Source of the DNA: Fibrella forsythiae
GTDB lineage: Bacteria > Bacteroidota > Bacteroidia > Cytophagales > Spirosomataceae
Assembly: GCF_017353175.1 (NCBI RefSeq)
Contig: NZ_JAFMYW010000016.1
Span: 1 to 45,637 of the forward strand
Direction: 5' to 3'
Length of the DNA stretch: 45,637 bases
Below the pieces are notes generated by a model that saw only the letters and a list, made by a program, of their open reading frames with translations, did not search any database and was not told where the DNA came from. Below are positions 15,750 through 25,702 of the stretch, in pieces. A program made the translations under genes and the position numbers. Each line of letters opens with the position of its first letter. The first letter of the stretch is position 1.

Positions 15750-17480
15750 ATGCTCAACCAACCACCCTCTGCCTGGCCCTTTCTACCGCAGGGCGGCGAA
15801 ATGGGGGCGCTCACCCGGGCTTTTGACTGGGCTCGCTCGCCGGTTGGACCGCCCGAGCAGTGGCCCCAAAGCCTGCGCACAACGGTCAGCATGATCTTGG
15901 CCTCCCGCTTTCCTACGTTTCTGTGGTGGGGACCAGAACTCATCCAGTTCTACAACGATGCCTACCGGCCCAGCCTGGGAGGGGAAGGGGGTAAACACCC
16001 CGCTGCGCTGGGTAGGCCAGGGGTCCAGACTTGGCCGGAAACCTGGCCTATCATTAAGCCCTTGATTGATCAGGTATTACGGGGCGAGGAGTCTACCTGG
16101 AGTGAAGATCAACTTATCCCTATGGAGCGAAATGGCCATTTGGAGGACGTGTACTGGACCTTTAGCTATAGTCCGGTCCGGGATGATCAGGATCAGATTG
16201 CGGGCGTACTGGTTATTTGCCAGGAAACCACCCAGCAGGTGGTCCGGCAGCGGGAGTTGACCCTGAGTGAGCAGTGGTTTCGGCACGTATTTGAGCAGGC
16301 CCCCGTAGGAGTGGCCTTATTCAGTGGACCCCACTATGTCATCACCCTGGCCAACCAGCGGGTCTTGGCCTATTGGGACCGCCCCTCAGATCAGGTAGTA
16401 GACAAGCCCTTATTTGAGGCGTTGCCCGAGACCAGGGGACAAGGTTTGGAATCCCTTTTACAGGGAGTGTACCAGACGGGTAATCGGTTTGTTGCCAAGG
16501 AAATGCCCATTACCCTAACGCGCCAGGGCCAATCAGCGCTCACCTATACTGACTTTGTTTGCGAGCCTGTCCGCGACAGGGAACAAGCTATCACCGGAAT
16601 CCTGGTAGTATGCACGGAAGTGACCGAGCAGGTCCAGCAGCGACACGTTATTGCCACTGCCAACGAGGAACTAGCCATCTTTAACGAAGAATTGATGGCC
16701 AGCTACGAGGCCATGGCGGCAGCCAACGGCCAGCTCAGGGAGGTAAATGGGCAACTTAACCGATCTAACGAAAGTCTCCAGCAGTTTGCTTACGTAGCCT
16801 CCCATGATCTCCAGGAGCCCCTACGCAAGATTCAGGCATTTGGGGCCCTTCTTCAGGACCAATATAGTTCTCAACTGGGCGAGGCGGCCGACTACGTTCA
16901 GCGCATGCAGGTAGCGGCGGCCCGCCTGTCTAGGCTTACCCATGATTTGCTAAGCTTTTCCCGCATCTCCACCCAGCAGGATAGTCAAGAGCTTACCCCA
17001 CTAAACAAGGTAATCGATCTAGTGCTAACTGATTTGGAACTACAAATCGGAGAGGCGCAGGCCGATATTGAGGTGAACTTGCTTCCCTCCGTACTGGGTG
17101 ATGCCCGGCAGTTAGGTCAATTATTCCAGAACCTGCTTAGCAACGCGCTCAAGTTTCGCTGTTCCGCCACAAGGCCTTTAATTACGATCCGGTCTACCCG
17201 GATTGCGAGTACCACCCTACCCGGGCGGGTAAAACCAGTCCGGGTAGCTAAATTTTACTACCGGATTGATGTGACTGACAATGGCATCGGGTTCGATCAA
17301 GACTACGCGGAACGCATCTTCCAGGTCTTTCAGCGGCTGCACGGCAAGAGCAGCGCTTACGGGGGGACGGGCATCGGGCTGGCCATCTGTGAGAAGGTAG
17401 CTGCCAACCACGGCGGAGCCATCACCGCTACTAGCCAGCCCGGTCAGGGGGCTACATTCAGTGTATACCTGCCGATATGA
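15750..17480 (+). CDS. Soluble PAS histidine kinase
   Basis: The protein has 576 residues. The N-terminal module (about 8-165) has GGEMGALTRAFDWARSPVGP, homologous to the start of the kinase at 5429. A PAS domain (about 175-290), a coiled coil, the H-box SHDLQEPLRK (His352) and an ATPase domain (NLLSNALKF, DNGIGF, GTGIGL) follow. No membrane segment is present. The receiver at 17488 is convergent with it and ends seven bases after its stop, so the two are neighbours on opposite strands and not an operon. Confidence 0.9.
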   Translation: MLNQPPSAWPFLPQGGEMGALTRAFDWARSPVGPPEQWPQSLRTTVSMILASRFPTFLWWGPELIQFYNDAYRPSLGGEGGKHPAALGRPGVQTWPETWPIIKPLIDQVLRGEESTWSEDQLIPMERNGHLEDVYWTFSYSPVRDDQDQIAGVLVICQETTQQVVRQRELTLSEQWFRHVFEQAPVGVALFSGPHYVITLANQRVLAYWDRPSDQVVDKPLFEALPETRGQGLESLLQGVYQTGNRFVAKEMPITLTRQGQSALTYTDFVCEPVRDREQAITGILVVCTEVTEQVQQRHVIATANEELAIFNEELMASYEAMAAANGQLREVNGQLNRSNESLQQFAYVASHDLQEPLRKIQAFGALLQDQYSSQLGEAADYVQRMQVAAARLSRLTHDLLSFSRISTQQDSQELTPLNKVIDLVLTDLELQIGEAQADIEVNLLPSVLGDARQLGQLFQNLLSNALKFRCSATRPLITIRSTRIASTTLPGRVKPVRVAKFYYRIDVTDNGIGFDQDYAERIFQVFQRLHGKSSAYGGTGIGLAICEKVAANHGGAITATSQPGQGATFSVYLPI

Positions 17481-17487
17481 CTATCGG

Positions 17488-17937
17488 CTAGGTGACCTGG
17501 CTCCTTTGGTATGAAGCCAAAAAGTCGCTGAAGTCGCCCTCATACTCACACAGCAGGGTCATCAACGATTTGATGGCCATCAGATCCATCGGTTTAAGGA
17601 CAAAGGCGCTGGCCCCTAGCTGGTAGCTCTGTTGCTGGTAGTCCAAATCCGTCCGGTTGGTCATGATCACCACGGGAACCGATTGCCACTGCGGATGGCG
17701 CTTCAACTGAGCCAGGGTTTGAAACCCATCTAACCGGGGCATATCCACGTCCAGTACGATCAACCCTGGCAGGTCATCCACTGACGTAGCTACTCCATCC
17801 AGCACGTCCACCAAATCGGCTCCGTCCCCAAATAACCGAACCCTGTACTGGGGAAGAAACAGGTCGAATACCTGTTGAACTAAGAATTGAAAGTCGGCGT
17901 CATCGTCGACCAGGTAAATCAGGCGGGGTAAACGCAT
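17488..17937 (-). CDS. Receiver-only response regulator
   Basis: The protein has 149 residues. The receiver carries YLVDDDADFQ, phosphoacceptor in VLDVDMPRLDG, Thr in VIMTNRT and Lys in FVLKPMDL. It belongs to the subgroup of the receivers at 23959 and 28985 (R-phi-FxxG pattern and a GA(S/N)xF(V/L)(L/V)K end). No output domain is present. It lies 65 bases downstream of the CheB/CheR kinase gene in the same direction, so it is a likely partner in the same operon. Confidence 0.88.
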   Translation of the reverse strand: MRLPRLIYLVDDDADFQFLVQQVFDLFLPQYRVRLFGDGADLVDVLDGVATSVDDLPGLIVLDVDMPRLDGFQTLAQLKRHPQWQSVPVVIMTNRTDLDYQQQSYQLGASAFVLKPMDLMAIKSLMTLLCEYEGDFSDFLASYQRSQVT

Positions 17938-18002
17938 GTAGCGGGGTAAAAAGTGAACGTCAGCATAACTTTTTTAGGCCCGCTCCAACAGGCATCAACT
18001 AC

Positions 18003-21000
18003 TTAAATTGAGGCAGTGGGCCCTATTTCAAAGCGCACAACAAACAGAGTGCCAACCGCTGGTGTACTCTCCACCAGCAACCGGCCACCCAGCAGCGTAC
18101 ACAATTGCTTGACAATCGACAGGCCAATGCCTTCCCCCTTTGGCTGAAGCACCAGGGGTTCATCATTAACTGGTCCGCCTGCCTGACTGGCGGGTAACTT
18201 ACCCTGCAACCGGTCAAGCAACTGCGGCGAAAGCCCGGGACCCGTATCACCTATACTGAACTGCCAGCCAGCGCTGTCGGCCAAAGGCTGCCAGCTCACC
18301 GTCACGCCCCCCGCCTGGGTGTATGTCAAGGCGTTGAACAGTAAGTTCTGCACCATTCGGCGCACCTGTACCACGTCACTTTCTACCTCTAGTTTAGCCA
18401 GCCCATCCGTTTTAAGCCACAGTCCACGCTCCTGGGCCAGGGGCTGGGCGTTCTTGACCAGCTCCTCCAGCAATTCAGCCACGTCAAAGCGAGCCAGTTG
18501 AGCCGTTTCCCGCCCGGCCTCCAGGCGGGAAAAATCCAGCAGGTTCGTCATCAGCTGGACCATCTGCCGAATGTTGCGCTGGATCATCTCGATCATCTTG
18601 CTCCGGTTGGCTTCATTGTTGGCCAGGCCCAGCAGCTGGGCAGCCGTAGCAATAACGCCTACCTGACCGCGCAAATCATGGGAAGCGGACCGGAGCAGTT
18701 CGCCCCGCTGTTGAAGGGAATCACGGAGCTGGGTCAGCCGGTGGGCGCTTTGCGAGGCCTGCTCCAGGGCCGCCAGCCAGTACTGCTGTTGCCCCTGCGT
18801 TTGTTTAAGCTCCGTAATGTCGAGCCCCGTCACGACCAGCCCGTCATCCTGCCGACTAACGGCAACGCCTACCCACCGCTCGTGCGGAGCGGTGGCCAGG
18901 CATTTTTCATCGTAGCGGGGTTGATTGGACTCGTAGACCTGCCGCAGCAATTCCAGGGTCTGCCCATCCCATAGCAGCGAACTGAACTGGGCAGCCGATT
19001 GACCCAGCAGCTGCTCTAGGGGCTGATCAAAGAACTGCGCTATTTTAGTATTGCCTACTACCAGCCTGAAATCTACGATCAGGTTGGGGTCAGTCGCATC
19101 GTGAACCGCTTTGAGGAGTCCAATAGAAGCTGGTGAGGCGTTCAGAACGGCTTGCAGGCTCTCCGCACTTTGCCGGCTCTGCTCCTGGGCCAGCACCTGC
19201 TCGGTGATGTCCCAGGCGATGCCTAAGAGACGGCCTGAAGCGGCATTCTCACCGGGCAAAGAGACCCCCGTGATTTTAAGGGTCCTTACCTGGGCATCAA
19301 CTTGAATGCGTAGCACCTCCTCAAAGGGCTCATCGCTGTGCTGAAACTGCTCCAGGAGCCGCTGGGCGACGGCCTGATCAGCCTTTAGGGCCAGGGCCGG
19401 AAAGATGTCAAGCGTTATGGGCTGGTTGTCAACCAGGCCGAACAGCTGGTACATACCCTCCGACCAGCTAAAGTGGCCACTCTGCTGATTGTACTCCCAG
19501 CTACCGGCCCGGGTGAGCGATTCGGTCTGATGCCGAAGTGTCAAATTTTTAAGAGACGCCTCCCGTTCGGCCTGCTTGCGGGAGGTGATCTCCCGTCCCA
19601 CCGTGGAAACGCCAATGACCCGCCCCCGTTCATCGTTTACAGGCGAGAGGACCAGTTCCAGACTTATTTTCCGTCCGGCCTTGCTGAGCCGCTCGGTTTC
19701 AAAAATAGCTACCTGCTGCGCCTGTTGAATTTTATCGATGTTGCCCAGGGCCTGGGCTAAATCCTGGGGCAGCGTCAGCATGGTCACTGGCTGGCCAATG
19801 ACCTCCCCGGCCGAATACCCATACAGCGCTTCGGCCGCCCGGTTCCAGCTGGTAATAATGCCATCAAAGTTGGTGGTCATGATCGAATCCTGGGAGGATT
19901 CGACAACCGAGGCCAGAAAATATTTAACCTCCTGAGCCGCCCGGTACTCAGTGATATTAACAAAGGTAAAGACCACGCCATTGATGTGGTCTTCGGCCGT
20001 CCGGTAGGGTAGCACCCGCATCATAAACAGGTTCCCATCCCTGGTTCTTACCTCGCGCTCCAGGGGTTGCAAACTAGTCAGTACCCCTTCTGCGTCAGTT
20101 AGCAGGTGGGGGTAGTCCAGCCGGTTGGTAATGTCGCTCAGGGGCCGACCCAAATCGGCTGGAATCAGATTGAAGATCGTCTGCGTGGCGGGCGTAAAGA
20201 GGTTGACCCGCAGGCCCCGGTCCAGAAACAGCGTAGCCAGATCGGTCGAGTTGATCAGGTTCTGGAGATTGTTTCCCGTCACCGATACTTCCTCCACCTT
20301 TATTTTCAACTCCTGGTTAACCGTTAGTAGCTCCTCGTTGATGGATTGTAATTCTTCCTTACTGGTCTCCAGCTCCTCGGCCGCCGCGCGCAGCTCCTCG
20401 TTGATGGCTTGCAGCTCTTCATTGGACGCCTTTAGCTCCTCAGCCTGGATTTCGTGCTGCTCACTGGCAGCCCGCAGCTGAGCTTTCACGCGAATCAACT
20501 CATCTTCGAGTTGATAGGATACCGGATCCCGGACCATCAACTGGCTGGAGCCGTCGGTGGTTGGCTGGTTATCTGGTTCAAACAAGACCAGGATAAATCC
20601 CCGACCCGGATCCGTAGCCCCCAGGACCGGGCGCACATGGATGGTCAGGGTTTGCAACTGGTCTCCCAGCTGCACCCTTAAATTCCGGGCCTCCACCGGC
20701 GTTTGTTGCTGGGTAGCCTGGTAGAAAGCCGTGCGTAGCGCCAGGCGCAGTTCGGGCAGAATAAGCTGGAGCAAATTTCTGGACAGCTCCCCTCCGGCCA
20801 GGTGCAGGTAGCGCCCGGCCCGCGCCGAGACGTGCAGAATGTCGTACTCCTCATTGACGATCAGCGAGGGATGAGCATACTGTTCCAGCAGGTGCAGGTG
20901 CAAATCACCCAGGCTCAGCCGCCCGTTTCCCAGGCCCTCTTCCAGAGTAGGTGGTGGCGGGCCGGGCGGCATATCGGTGGACAAGCGGGCGGGCAATTCC

Positions 21001-22484
21001 GGTATGGGGTAGTACCGCGTGCTGACAGGTCGACTCTGATAGAGGTGCGTCTCCCGGTTCAGGGGAACAAACAGATCAGGGGCTCCATCGGGGGTCTCAG
21101 CCAGACCCAGCAGCAGGAAACCACCCGGCTTTAGGGCAAAGTGAAAGCAAGTTATTGCCCGCTCCTGAGCCGACCGGTTAAAATAGATCAGCATGTTGCG
21201 ACAGCTGATTATATCCAGCCGGGAGAACGGGGGATCCTTAAGCACGTTGTGCTTGGCAAAGAGGATCATCTCCCGAATCTCCCGGCGAATGCGGTAGCGA
21301 TCGCCCTCCCTGGTAAAGAAGCGATGTAACCGCTCGGGCGCTACATCAGCGGCATCATTTAGGGTATAGAGGCCTTCGCGAGCGATCGCAATGGCCGCCT
21401 CGTCAAGATCGGTCGCAAAGAGCTGCACCGCAGGCGCATCCGCCAGTCCCTGAATACGCTCCACGCAGAGCATGGCCAGTGAGTAGGCCTCTTCACCCGT
21501 AGCGCAGCCGGCTACCCAGATACGCAGGGTATCTTCCGCTCCCCGGTCGCGCAGTAGCCGCGACAAGGCTTCCTGATCCAGGGCCGTAAACGCCTGGGGG
21601 TCCCGGAAAAAATTGGTTACCGAGATAAGCAGATCTTTCAGCAGTACCTGGTTCTCACTGGGGTTCTCCCGCAGGTAAAGAACGTAGGCAGGCAGATCGG
21701 GTAGATTCAACAGCTTAGTGCGGCGGTCAATGCGGCGCAGCAGCGTTGGTCGTTTATACTGGGAAAAGTCGTGACCGGTTCGTAGGCGCAGCTGGGTGAA
21801 TACCTCGCGCAGGGCTTGCTGCTCGTCCAGCTGCGCCGCTTCGGGTTCTGAAGGAAGTTGGTCAACGCCGCCTGGGTTGCGGTGATAGGCCAGTAGCCGG
21901 GCCGGAATTTGAGCAACCGGCAGAATGGCGTCAACCAGCCCGGTAGCGATGGCCAGGCGAGGCATTTCGGGAAAGGCCGCTTCACGGGGATTCTGGACAA
22001 AAACGGTCCCGCCCTGCTCCTTAATGCGCTTAAGGCCCATGGATCCGTTGGCCCCGGTGCCTGAGAGAATAACGGCAAATGACCTGGATCCCTGCGTGTC
22101 AGCCAAGGTGCGCAGGAACATATCAAGCGGGGCACGCTGGTCTTCGAGGCGGGCGCTGGCTAAGACGGCGAGATACCCATCACTCATGACCAACTGTCGC
22201 TCCGGCGGTATCACGTACACCTGGTTAGCCATCACCCAAACGCGTTCTTTTACCTGACTGACCGGTATCTGAGCCACCTCCTGCAACAGCTGGGTTATTT
22301 CCCCCTCGTAGCCGGGCAACAGGTGCGGCATCACGACGTAGGCCAGGCCCGAATCGGGCGGCACCTGTTCAAAAAAGGCGGTTAGGGCCTGCGGGCCACC
22401 CTCCTCCGCGCCGATACCGACGATAAACACCTCACCACTATCGGGCAGAGCGGAAGGTACTAGGGCTGAATTTGTCTGGCTCAC
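18003..22484 (-). CDS. CheB-CheR-PAS histidine kinase fusion with altered CheB active site
   Basis: The protein has 1493 residues. Order: CheB methylesterase-like (about 15-205), CheR methyltransferase (about 230-495; VTNFFRD, SAM site CATGEEAYSLAM, SCRNMLIYF), a PAS-like segment, a long coiled coil of ELxxxNEEL repeats (about 665-735), about four PAS domains, and a kinase with SHDLRGQVGV (His1269), NLLFNALTY, GDTGPGL and GEGIGL. The CheR motifs are intact. In the CheB part the nucleophile motif usually reading GASAGG is GAEEGG, and the catalytic Asp motif (GTGSDG in relatives) reads GTGANG; only the His (PHLLPG) remains. Methylesterase activity is therefore unlikely. No chemoreceptor gene is in the window, so the CheR substrate is unknown. 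Confidence 0.9.
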   Translation of the reverse strand: MSQTNSALVPSALPDSGEVFIVGIGAEEGGPQALTAFFEQVPPDSGLAYVVMPHLLPGYEGEITQLLQEVAQIPVSQVKERVWVMANQVYVIPPERQLVMSDGYLAVLASARLEDQRAPLDMFLRTLADTQGSRSFAVILSGTGANGSMGLKRIKEQGGTVFVQNPREAAFPEMPRLAIATGLVDAILPVAQIPARLLAYHRNPGGVDQLPSEPEAAQLDEQQALREVFTQLRLRTGHDFSQYKRPTLLRRIDRRTKLLNLPDLPAYVLYLRENPSENQVLLKDLLISVTNFFRDPQAFTALDQEALSRLLRDRGAEDTLRIWVAGCATGEEAYSLAMLCVERIQGLADAPAVQLFATDLDEAAIAIAREGLYTLNDAADVAPERLHRFFTREGDRYRIRREIREMILFAKHNVLKDPPFSRLDIISCRNMLIYFNRSAQERAITCFHFALKPGGFLLLGLAETPDGAPDLFVPLNRETHLYQSRPVSTRYYPIPELPARLSTDMPPGPPPPTLEEGLGNGRLSLGDLHLHLLEQYAHPSLIVNEEYDILHVSARAGRYLHLAGGELSRNLLQLILPELRLALRTAFYQATQQQTPVEARNLRVQLGDQLQTLTIHVRPVLGATDPGRGFILVLFEPDNQPTTDGSSQLMVRDPVSYQLEDELIRVKAQLRAASEQHEIQAEELKASNEELQAINEELRAAAEELETSKEELQSINEELLTVNQELKIKVEEVSVTGNNLQNLINSTDLATLFLDRGLRVNLFTPATQTIFNLIPADLGRPLSDITNRLDYPHLLTDAEGVLTSLQPLEREVRTRDGNLFMMRVLPYRTAEDHINGVVFTFVNITEYRAAQEVKYFLASVVESSQDSIMTTNFDGIITSWNRAAEALYGYSAGEVIGQPVTMLTLPQDLAQALGNIDKIQQAQQVAIFETERLSKAGRKISLELVLSPVNDERGRVIGVSTVGREITSRKQAEREASLKNLTLRHQTESLTRAGSWEYNQQSGHFSWSEGMYQLFGLVDNQPITLDIFPALALKADQAVAQRLLEQFQHSDEPFEEVLRIQVDAQVRTLKITGVSLPGENAASGRLLGIAWDITEQVLAQEQSRQSAESLQAVLNASPASIGLLKAVHDATDPNLIVDFRLVVGNTKIAQFFDQPLEQLLGQSAAQFSSLLWDGQTLELLRQVYESNQPRYDEKCLATAPHERWVGVAVSRQDDGLVVTGLDITELKQTQGQQQYWLAALEQASQSAHRLTQLRDSLQQRGELLRSASHDLRGQVGVIATAAQLLGLANNEANRSKMIEMIQRNIRQMVQLMTNLLDFSRLEAGRETAQLARFDVAELLEELVKNAQPLAQERGLWLKTDGLAKLEVESDVVQVRRMVQNLLFNALTYTQAGGVTVSWQPLADSAGWQFSIGDTGPGLSPQLLDRLQGKLPASQAGGPVNDEPLVLQPKGEGIGLSIVKQLCTLLGGRLLVESTPAVGTLFVVRFEIGPTASI

Positions 22485-22514
22485 AAGTAGGGTATCTATT
22501 TAAATACTGACCAT

Positions 22515-23576
22515 TTAGTGGGCTGGTGCCAGATCATCGCTGGGTACCTGGTCTTCTTCGGCCAGCAGCGTGTCCTGACTTAGTACCTGATGCATCTGCA
22601 CGGCCTGGCGCACGAGCGCATTGCGGGCCTGGGCCTCACCCGCTTTCTGAAAATAAAGCGCCGCCAGCTTGGGTTGATTGGCCTCAGCGAAATGGTCGCC
22701 CAGTTGGTTAAGCAGCATCATGCTCTCATCAGCGCCGCGAATGGCTTTGTAGAGGTTATCCTCCACGTTTTCGGTCAGAGCGGCTAACAGCGTACTGGCC
22801 GAATAGGCATGGCCGGTATGACACCGGTAACGAATGATGGTTTCCTGGGTCAGTTTTGTCAGTACACCGTGACATTCTGGGCAGCTAAAGGAACTGGGTG
22901 AGCCAAATTGGGCCATCAGAAGTCCCGCAGCCGTATCATCGGCCGCGATGCAGATTTCTTGTTTTAGTTGTTCATCGTCTTTCATAGCTGGCTTAGCGGC
23001 TGGTCCTATCTGCTGCTCCACTAGCTGAGTCAGCCGGGCGGCTAGTTCGACCAAAGACCCCTTATAATCAATGGCTACATGTTGAATGGCACTGTTGGGC
23101 ATGGAAGGCACCTGGGCCTCACTAGGATCCTGCACCAGGGCTAGGCCACCCAGGTGCTTGATGGTCCACAGCCCGGCGGTGCCGTCGTCGAGTGCACCGG
23201 ACAGAATCAGCCCAATAACCCGGTTACCATAGGCGTAAGCCGCCGAGCGGAAAAGCGGATCCACCGCAGGGCGGAAATGGTTTTCTTTAGGACCGTGAGT
23301 CACCCGGATACGGCCCTCTTCCACAAGCAGATGCTGATCGGGTAGGGCTACATAAATTCGGTTGGTCCTGATGGGCTCTCCATCTTGGACTAAGGCCACG
23401 GGAATGGTGTTCAACCGGCTCAGCACCTGAGGGAGCATGCCCCGCACCGAGGGGGCCATGTGCCAGACAATGAAAATGGCCGCCTCCAAATCAGGGGGCA
23501 AGTTAGCAATAAGTGTTTGCAGGGCCTCAAACCCGCCCGCGGACGCGCCAATGACAATAATGTTTCTTTTTTCCAT
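22515..23576 (-). CDS. Stand-alone CheB-type methylesterase with zinc-ribbon extension
   Basis: The protein has 353 residues. Residues about 4-190 are a CheB catalytic domain with an intact triad: Ser in GASAGG, His in VWHMAPS, Asp in GALDDGTAG. There is no N-terminal receiver. A C-terminal extension carries CPECHGVL and YRCHTGHAYS, a probable zinc ribbon, then helices. CheB removes methyl groups from chemoreceptor glutamates or deamidates glutamines. The gene is 30 bases upstream of the CheB-CheR-kinase fusion on the same strand, so the two are probably co-expressed. This enzyme could supply the activity that the fusion seems to have lost. Confidence 0.88.
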   Translation of the reverse strand: MEKRNIIVIGASAGGFEALQTLIANLPPDLEAAIFIVWHMAPSVRGMLPQVLSRLNTIPVALVQDGEPIRTNRIYVALPDQHLLVEEGRIRVTHGPKENHFRPAVDPLFRSAAYAYGNRVIGLILSGALDDGTAGLWTIKHLGGLALVQDPSEAQVPSMPNSAIQHVAIDYKGSLVELAARLTQLVEQQIGPAAKPAMKDDEQLKQEICIAADDTAAGLLMAQFGSPSSFSCPECHGVLTKLTQETIIRYRCHTGHAYSASTLLAALTENVEDNLYKAIRGADESMMLLNQLGDHFAEANQPKLAALYFQKAGEAQARNALVRQAVQMHQVLSQDTLLAEEDQVPSDDLAPAH

Positions 23577-23958
23577 ATGCTAGCAGGGCCTTGTGCCTTT
23601 GACTTGTATTCTCCGTGGTCAAGGGAGTTCTACTTCTTTAAGGCTATAATATAGTGACCCTGCAGCGGCCGGGCCTTTTCAGACACTGGCACCGCTAAGT
23701 AATCGCCTAAAAAGGCCTGGCCGCCGCTGACACCTTGCTGTAGTGACCTCAACGGCAGGCTTGGTAAACAAATTTAAGAAGAATAGTTCAGGAATAACCG
23801 GTTGCGGCCGCAGTCCTATTGCGCGCACAGTACCCCGTAAAAGCGAGCCATACCAACGTTATGGCTCGCGGTAAGGTTATAGCCTAACTTTAACCAAAAA
23901 TCACCTGTCTGCTTGGGGCGTAACGGGTTGATTGAGCTGAGGATCTCAACAGCGCTTT
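23577..23958. other. Divergent spacer with large imperfect inverted repeat
   Basis: These 382 bases between divergent genes contain no gene. Bases 23663-23679 (CAGCGGCCGGGCCTTTT) pair with 23709-23729, giving a stem of about 17 bp with a small bulge and a 29-base loop. It may be a terminator, an attenuator or a structured leader of the CheB transcript. Confidence 0.5.
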
Positions 23959-24363
23959 ATGAACACGCCTAACCTGGTCTGCGTAGTTGACGACAACGAA
24001 GACTACCTCTTCCTTCTTCAGAGCCTGTTTCACCGCTGGCTACCTACCTATCAAGTACGCTGCTTTGTAGGGGGTCAGGCTTTTGTCAACGTATTGCCCC
24101 AGCTTGAGTCCGCCCCTGGTCTGATTCTTCTGGACCGGCACATGCCGGTTATGAATGGTCATCAGACCCTGGAGCACATCAGGCGTCACCCACTCACCGC
24201 CACGACGCCCGTAGTGATGATGAGCGCCCTGGCTTCCGCCCATGAACGAGCGGGCTGCTACCGATCGGGAGCCAACTCGTTTCTGCTCAAACCCCTTGAT
24301 CTTATGAGCATGAAGGACACCCTGACCTTACTGTGTCACTACTGGCTGGAAGTGAATCAGTGA
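23959..24363 (+). CDS. Receiver-only response regulator
   Basis: The protein has 134 residues. The acidic pocket is in CVVDDNEDY, the phosphoacceptor in LLDRHMPVMNG, Ser in MMSALAS and Lys in FLLKPLDL. The end, LLCHYWLEVNQ, is shared with the receiver at 28985 and with the fragment at 9372. No output domain is present, and no kinase lies in the same operon. Confidence 0.87.
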   Translation: MNTPNLVCVVDDNEDYLFLLQSLFHRWLPTYQVRCFVGGQAFVNVLPQLESAPGLILLDRHMPVMNGHQTLEHIRRHPLTATTPVVMMSALASAHERAGCYRSGANSFLLKPLDLMSMKDTLTLLCHYWLEVNQ

Positions 24364-24420
24364 GTGTAGCGGAGTCCCCCAGGGCTATAGCCTATTGCCA
24401 TGGTCACCTAACGCCCGAAC

Positions 24421-24753
24421 CTACACCCTGCCTGTCGTATACGCCAATAATTCCTTCTCGGTTTGAAAGATTATCGTTTGTGATACCAGAAAATCCACCG
24501 TTGTGGTCACTCGCTTCAGCTGGCTGTAAGCGCCAACAGGTTTCAGGTCGTAAATGCCGTTGCTGATCACCAGCTCGTGTGTATTCCCGGGGTGACGAAT
24601 GACCATACTATTGGTCAGTGAACCGTCCAGAATAATCTGAATGATGGTCGCCTGGAAATAGGGATACTGATCCAGCTCGCCGCAAGCCTGGTTCACCCAT
24701 ACCGTAGCGCCAACGGTGAAGGGAATCTCGGTCGGTTTGATCGTTAGTTTCAT
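24421..24753 (-). CDS. Hypothetical protein of a family repeated in this window
   Basis: The protein has 110 residues, beta-rich and soluble. Residues about 48-105 (THELVISNGIYDLKPVGAYS...) are clearly related to the protein at 33632 (THDLERSSGIYNLKQAGVYS...) and, at its start, to the remnant at 34421. The N-terminal half (GATVWVNQACGELDQYPYF) is found only here, so this is the longest copy. No known domain is recognised. It lies 34 bases after the receiver gene at 24788 and is probably co-transcribed with it. Confidence 0.6.
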   Translation of the reverse strand: MKLTIKPTEIPFTVGATVWVNQACGELDQYPYFQATIIQIILDGSLTNSMVIRHPGNTHELVISNGIYDLKPVGAYSQLKRVTTTVDFLVSQTIIFQTEKELLAYTTGRV

Positions 24754-24787
24754 ACATGGACAGGCCTAGATACCCTGGGTAGACGAA

Positions 24788-25399
24788 TCAGTTTACAGTT
24801 AAGTGCCAGTCTAGAGTCAGCTTCTCGAGCATCAAGACCGAATCAGCCTGCCTGACAGGCTTGGTCAAAAAGTCATCGGCCCCCAATTGAAACGACTTAT
24901 CCCGGTCTAGCTGCGCCTCAGAGGTCGTCAGAACCACCACCGGCAGGTGTTGGTAGGCACTGGCAGCCCGCAGCGCTTGTAAGGTCTCCAGGCCACCCTG
25001 ACGCTGCATATTCAGGTCCAGTAGGATAAGCTTGGGCAAAACAGTCGCTAACGCTAGGGCAGGCAGAAGCTCATCACCGTCACTGAGATACCGGGCGGTA
25101 ACGGGAGACACCAGGTGCGTAAGGGCTTCCTGGAGCAAACATTGATCATCCTGATCATCATCGACCACCCAAATCAGAGCCGGTACCGTATCCTCAGGCA
25201 GTCTCGAAGTTGGCTGAGGATGAGCCATATCAAACCATTGGGTACGAACCTGCTCATTTTTGGCTTTTAAGCTAATTAGTTTCCGGGAGAGCTGTTCATT
25301 GCTGGTGATCAGGGCCTGGATCCGTTCACGAATGGTCACACAGCTGGTAGCGAAGCGCGCCCGTACCAGGGTGTTGTGCAGTAGATTGATTCGTATCAT
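24788..25399 (-). CDS. Response regulator receiver with N-terminal helical extension
   Basis: The protein has 203 residues from ATG at 25399; an internal ATG at 25228 would give the bare receiver. The extension (RIQALITSNEQLSRKLISLK...) looks like an amphipathic coiled coil and may drive dimerisation. The receiver has IWVVDDDQDDQ, phosphoacceptor in LLDLNMQRQGG, Thr in VLTTSEA and Lys in DFLTKPVRQ. It is the apparently functional paralogue of the degenerate protein at 32322. No output domain is present. Confidence 0.82.
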   Translation of the reverse strand: MIRINLLHNTLVRARFATSCVTIRERIQALITSNEQLSRKLISLKAKNEQVRTQWFDMAHPQPTSRLPEDTVPALIWVVDDDQDDQCLLQEALTHLVSPVTARYLSDGDELLPALALATVLPKLILLDLNMQRQGGLETLQALRAASAYQHLPVVVLTTSEAQLDRDKSFQLGADDFLTKPVRQADSVLMLEKLTLDWHLTVN

Positions 25400-25702
25400 A
25401 AGCTCTGTATATTGTGAGATAGCCAGGCCAGAAGCCCGGAAAGCAAAGGGCCGGCAAAGAAGCCCCGTGAACTGAGTAAGCGAAGCGTAAGCTAATTAAT
25501 TGATAGGTAGTAATGCTACCCTAACGAGTTGGCCTAGCCGTAACCCATATCTAAGGGTAGAAAGATGCCGCCAGATTCTTCGCTAAGTAGCCTTTTCTGT
25601 CAATTTATATAAAAGTATTTCCCCTATCGCCTTCGAGTTATGATGGTTGTCAACTTATTAGGTGATAATTGTACTGGGCCTAGAAATAAACCCGGTTCTG
25701 GT

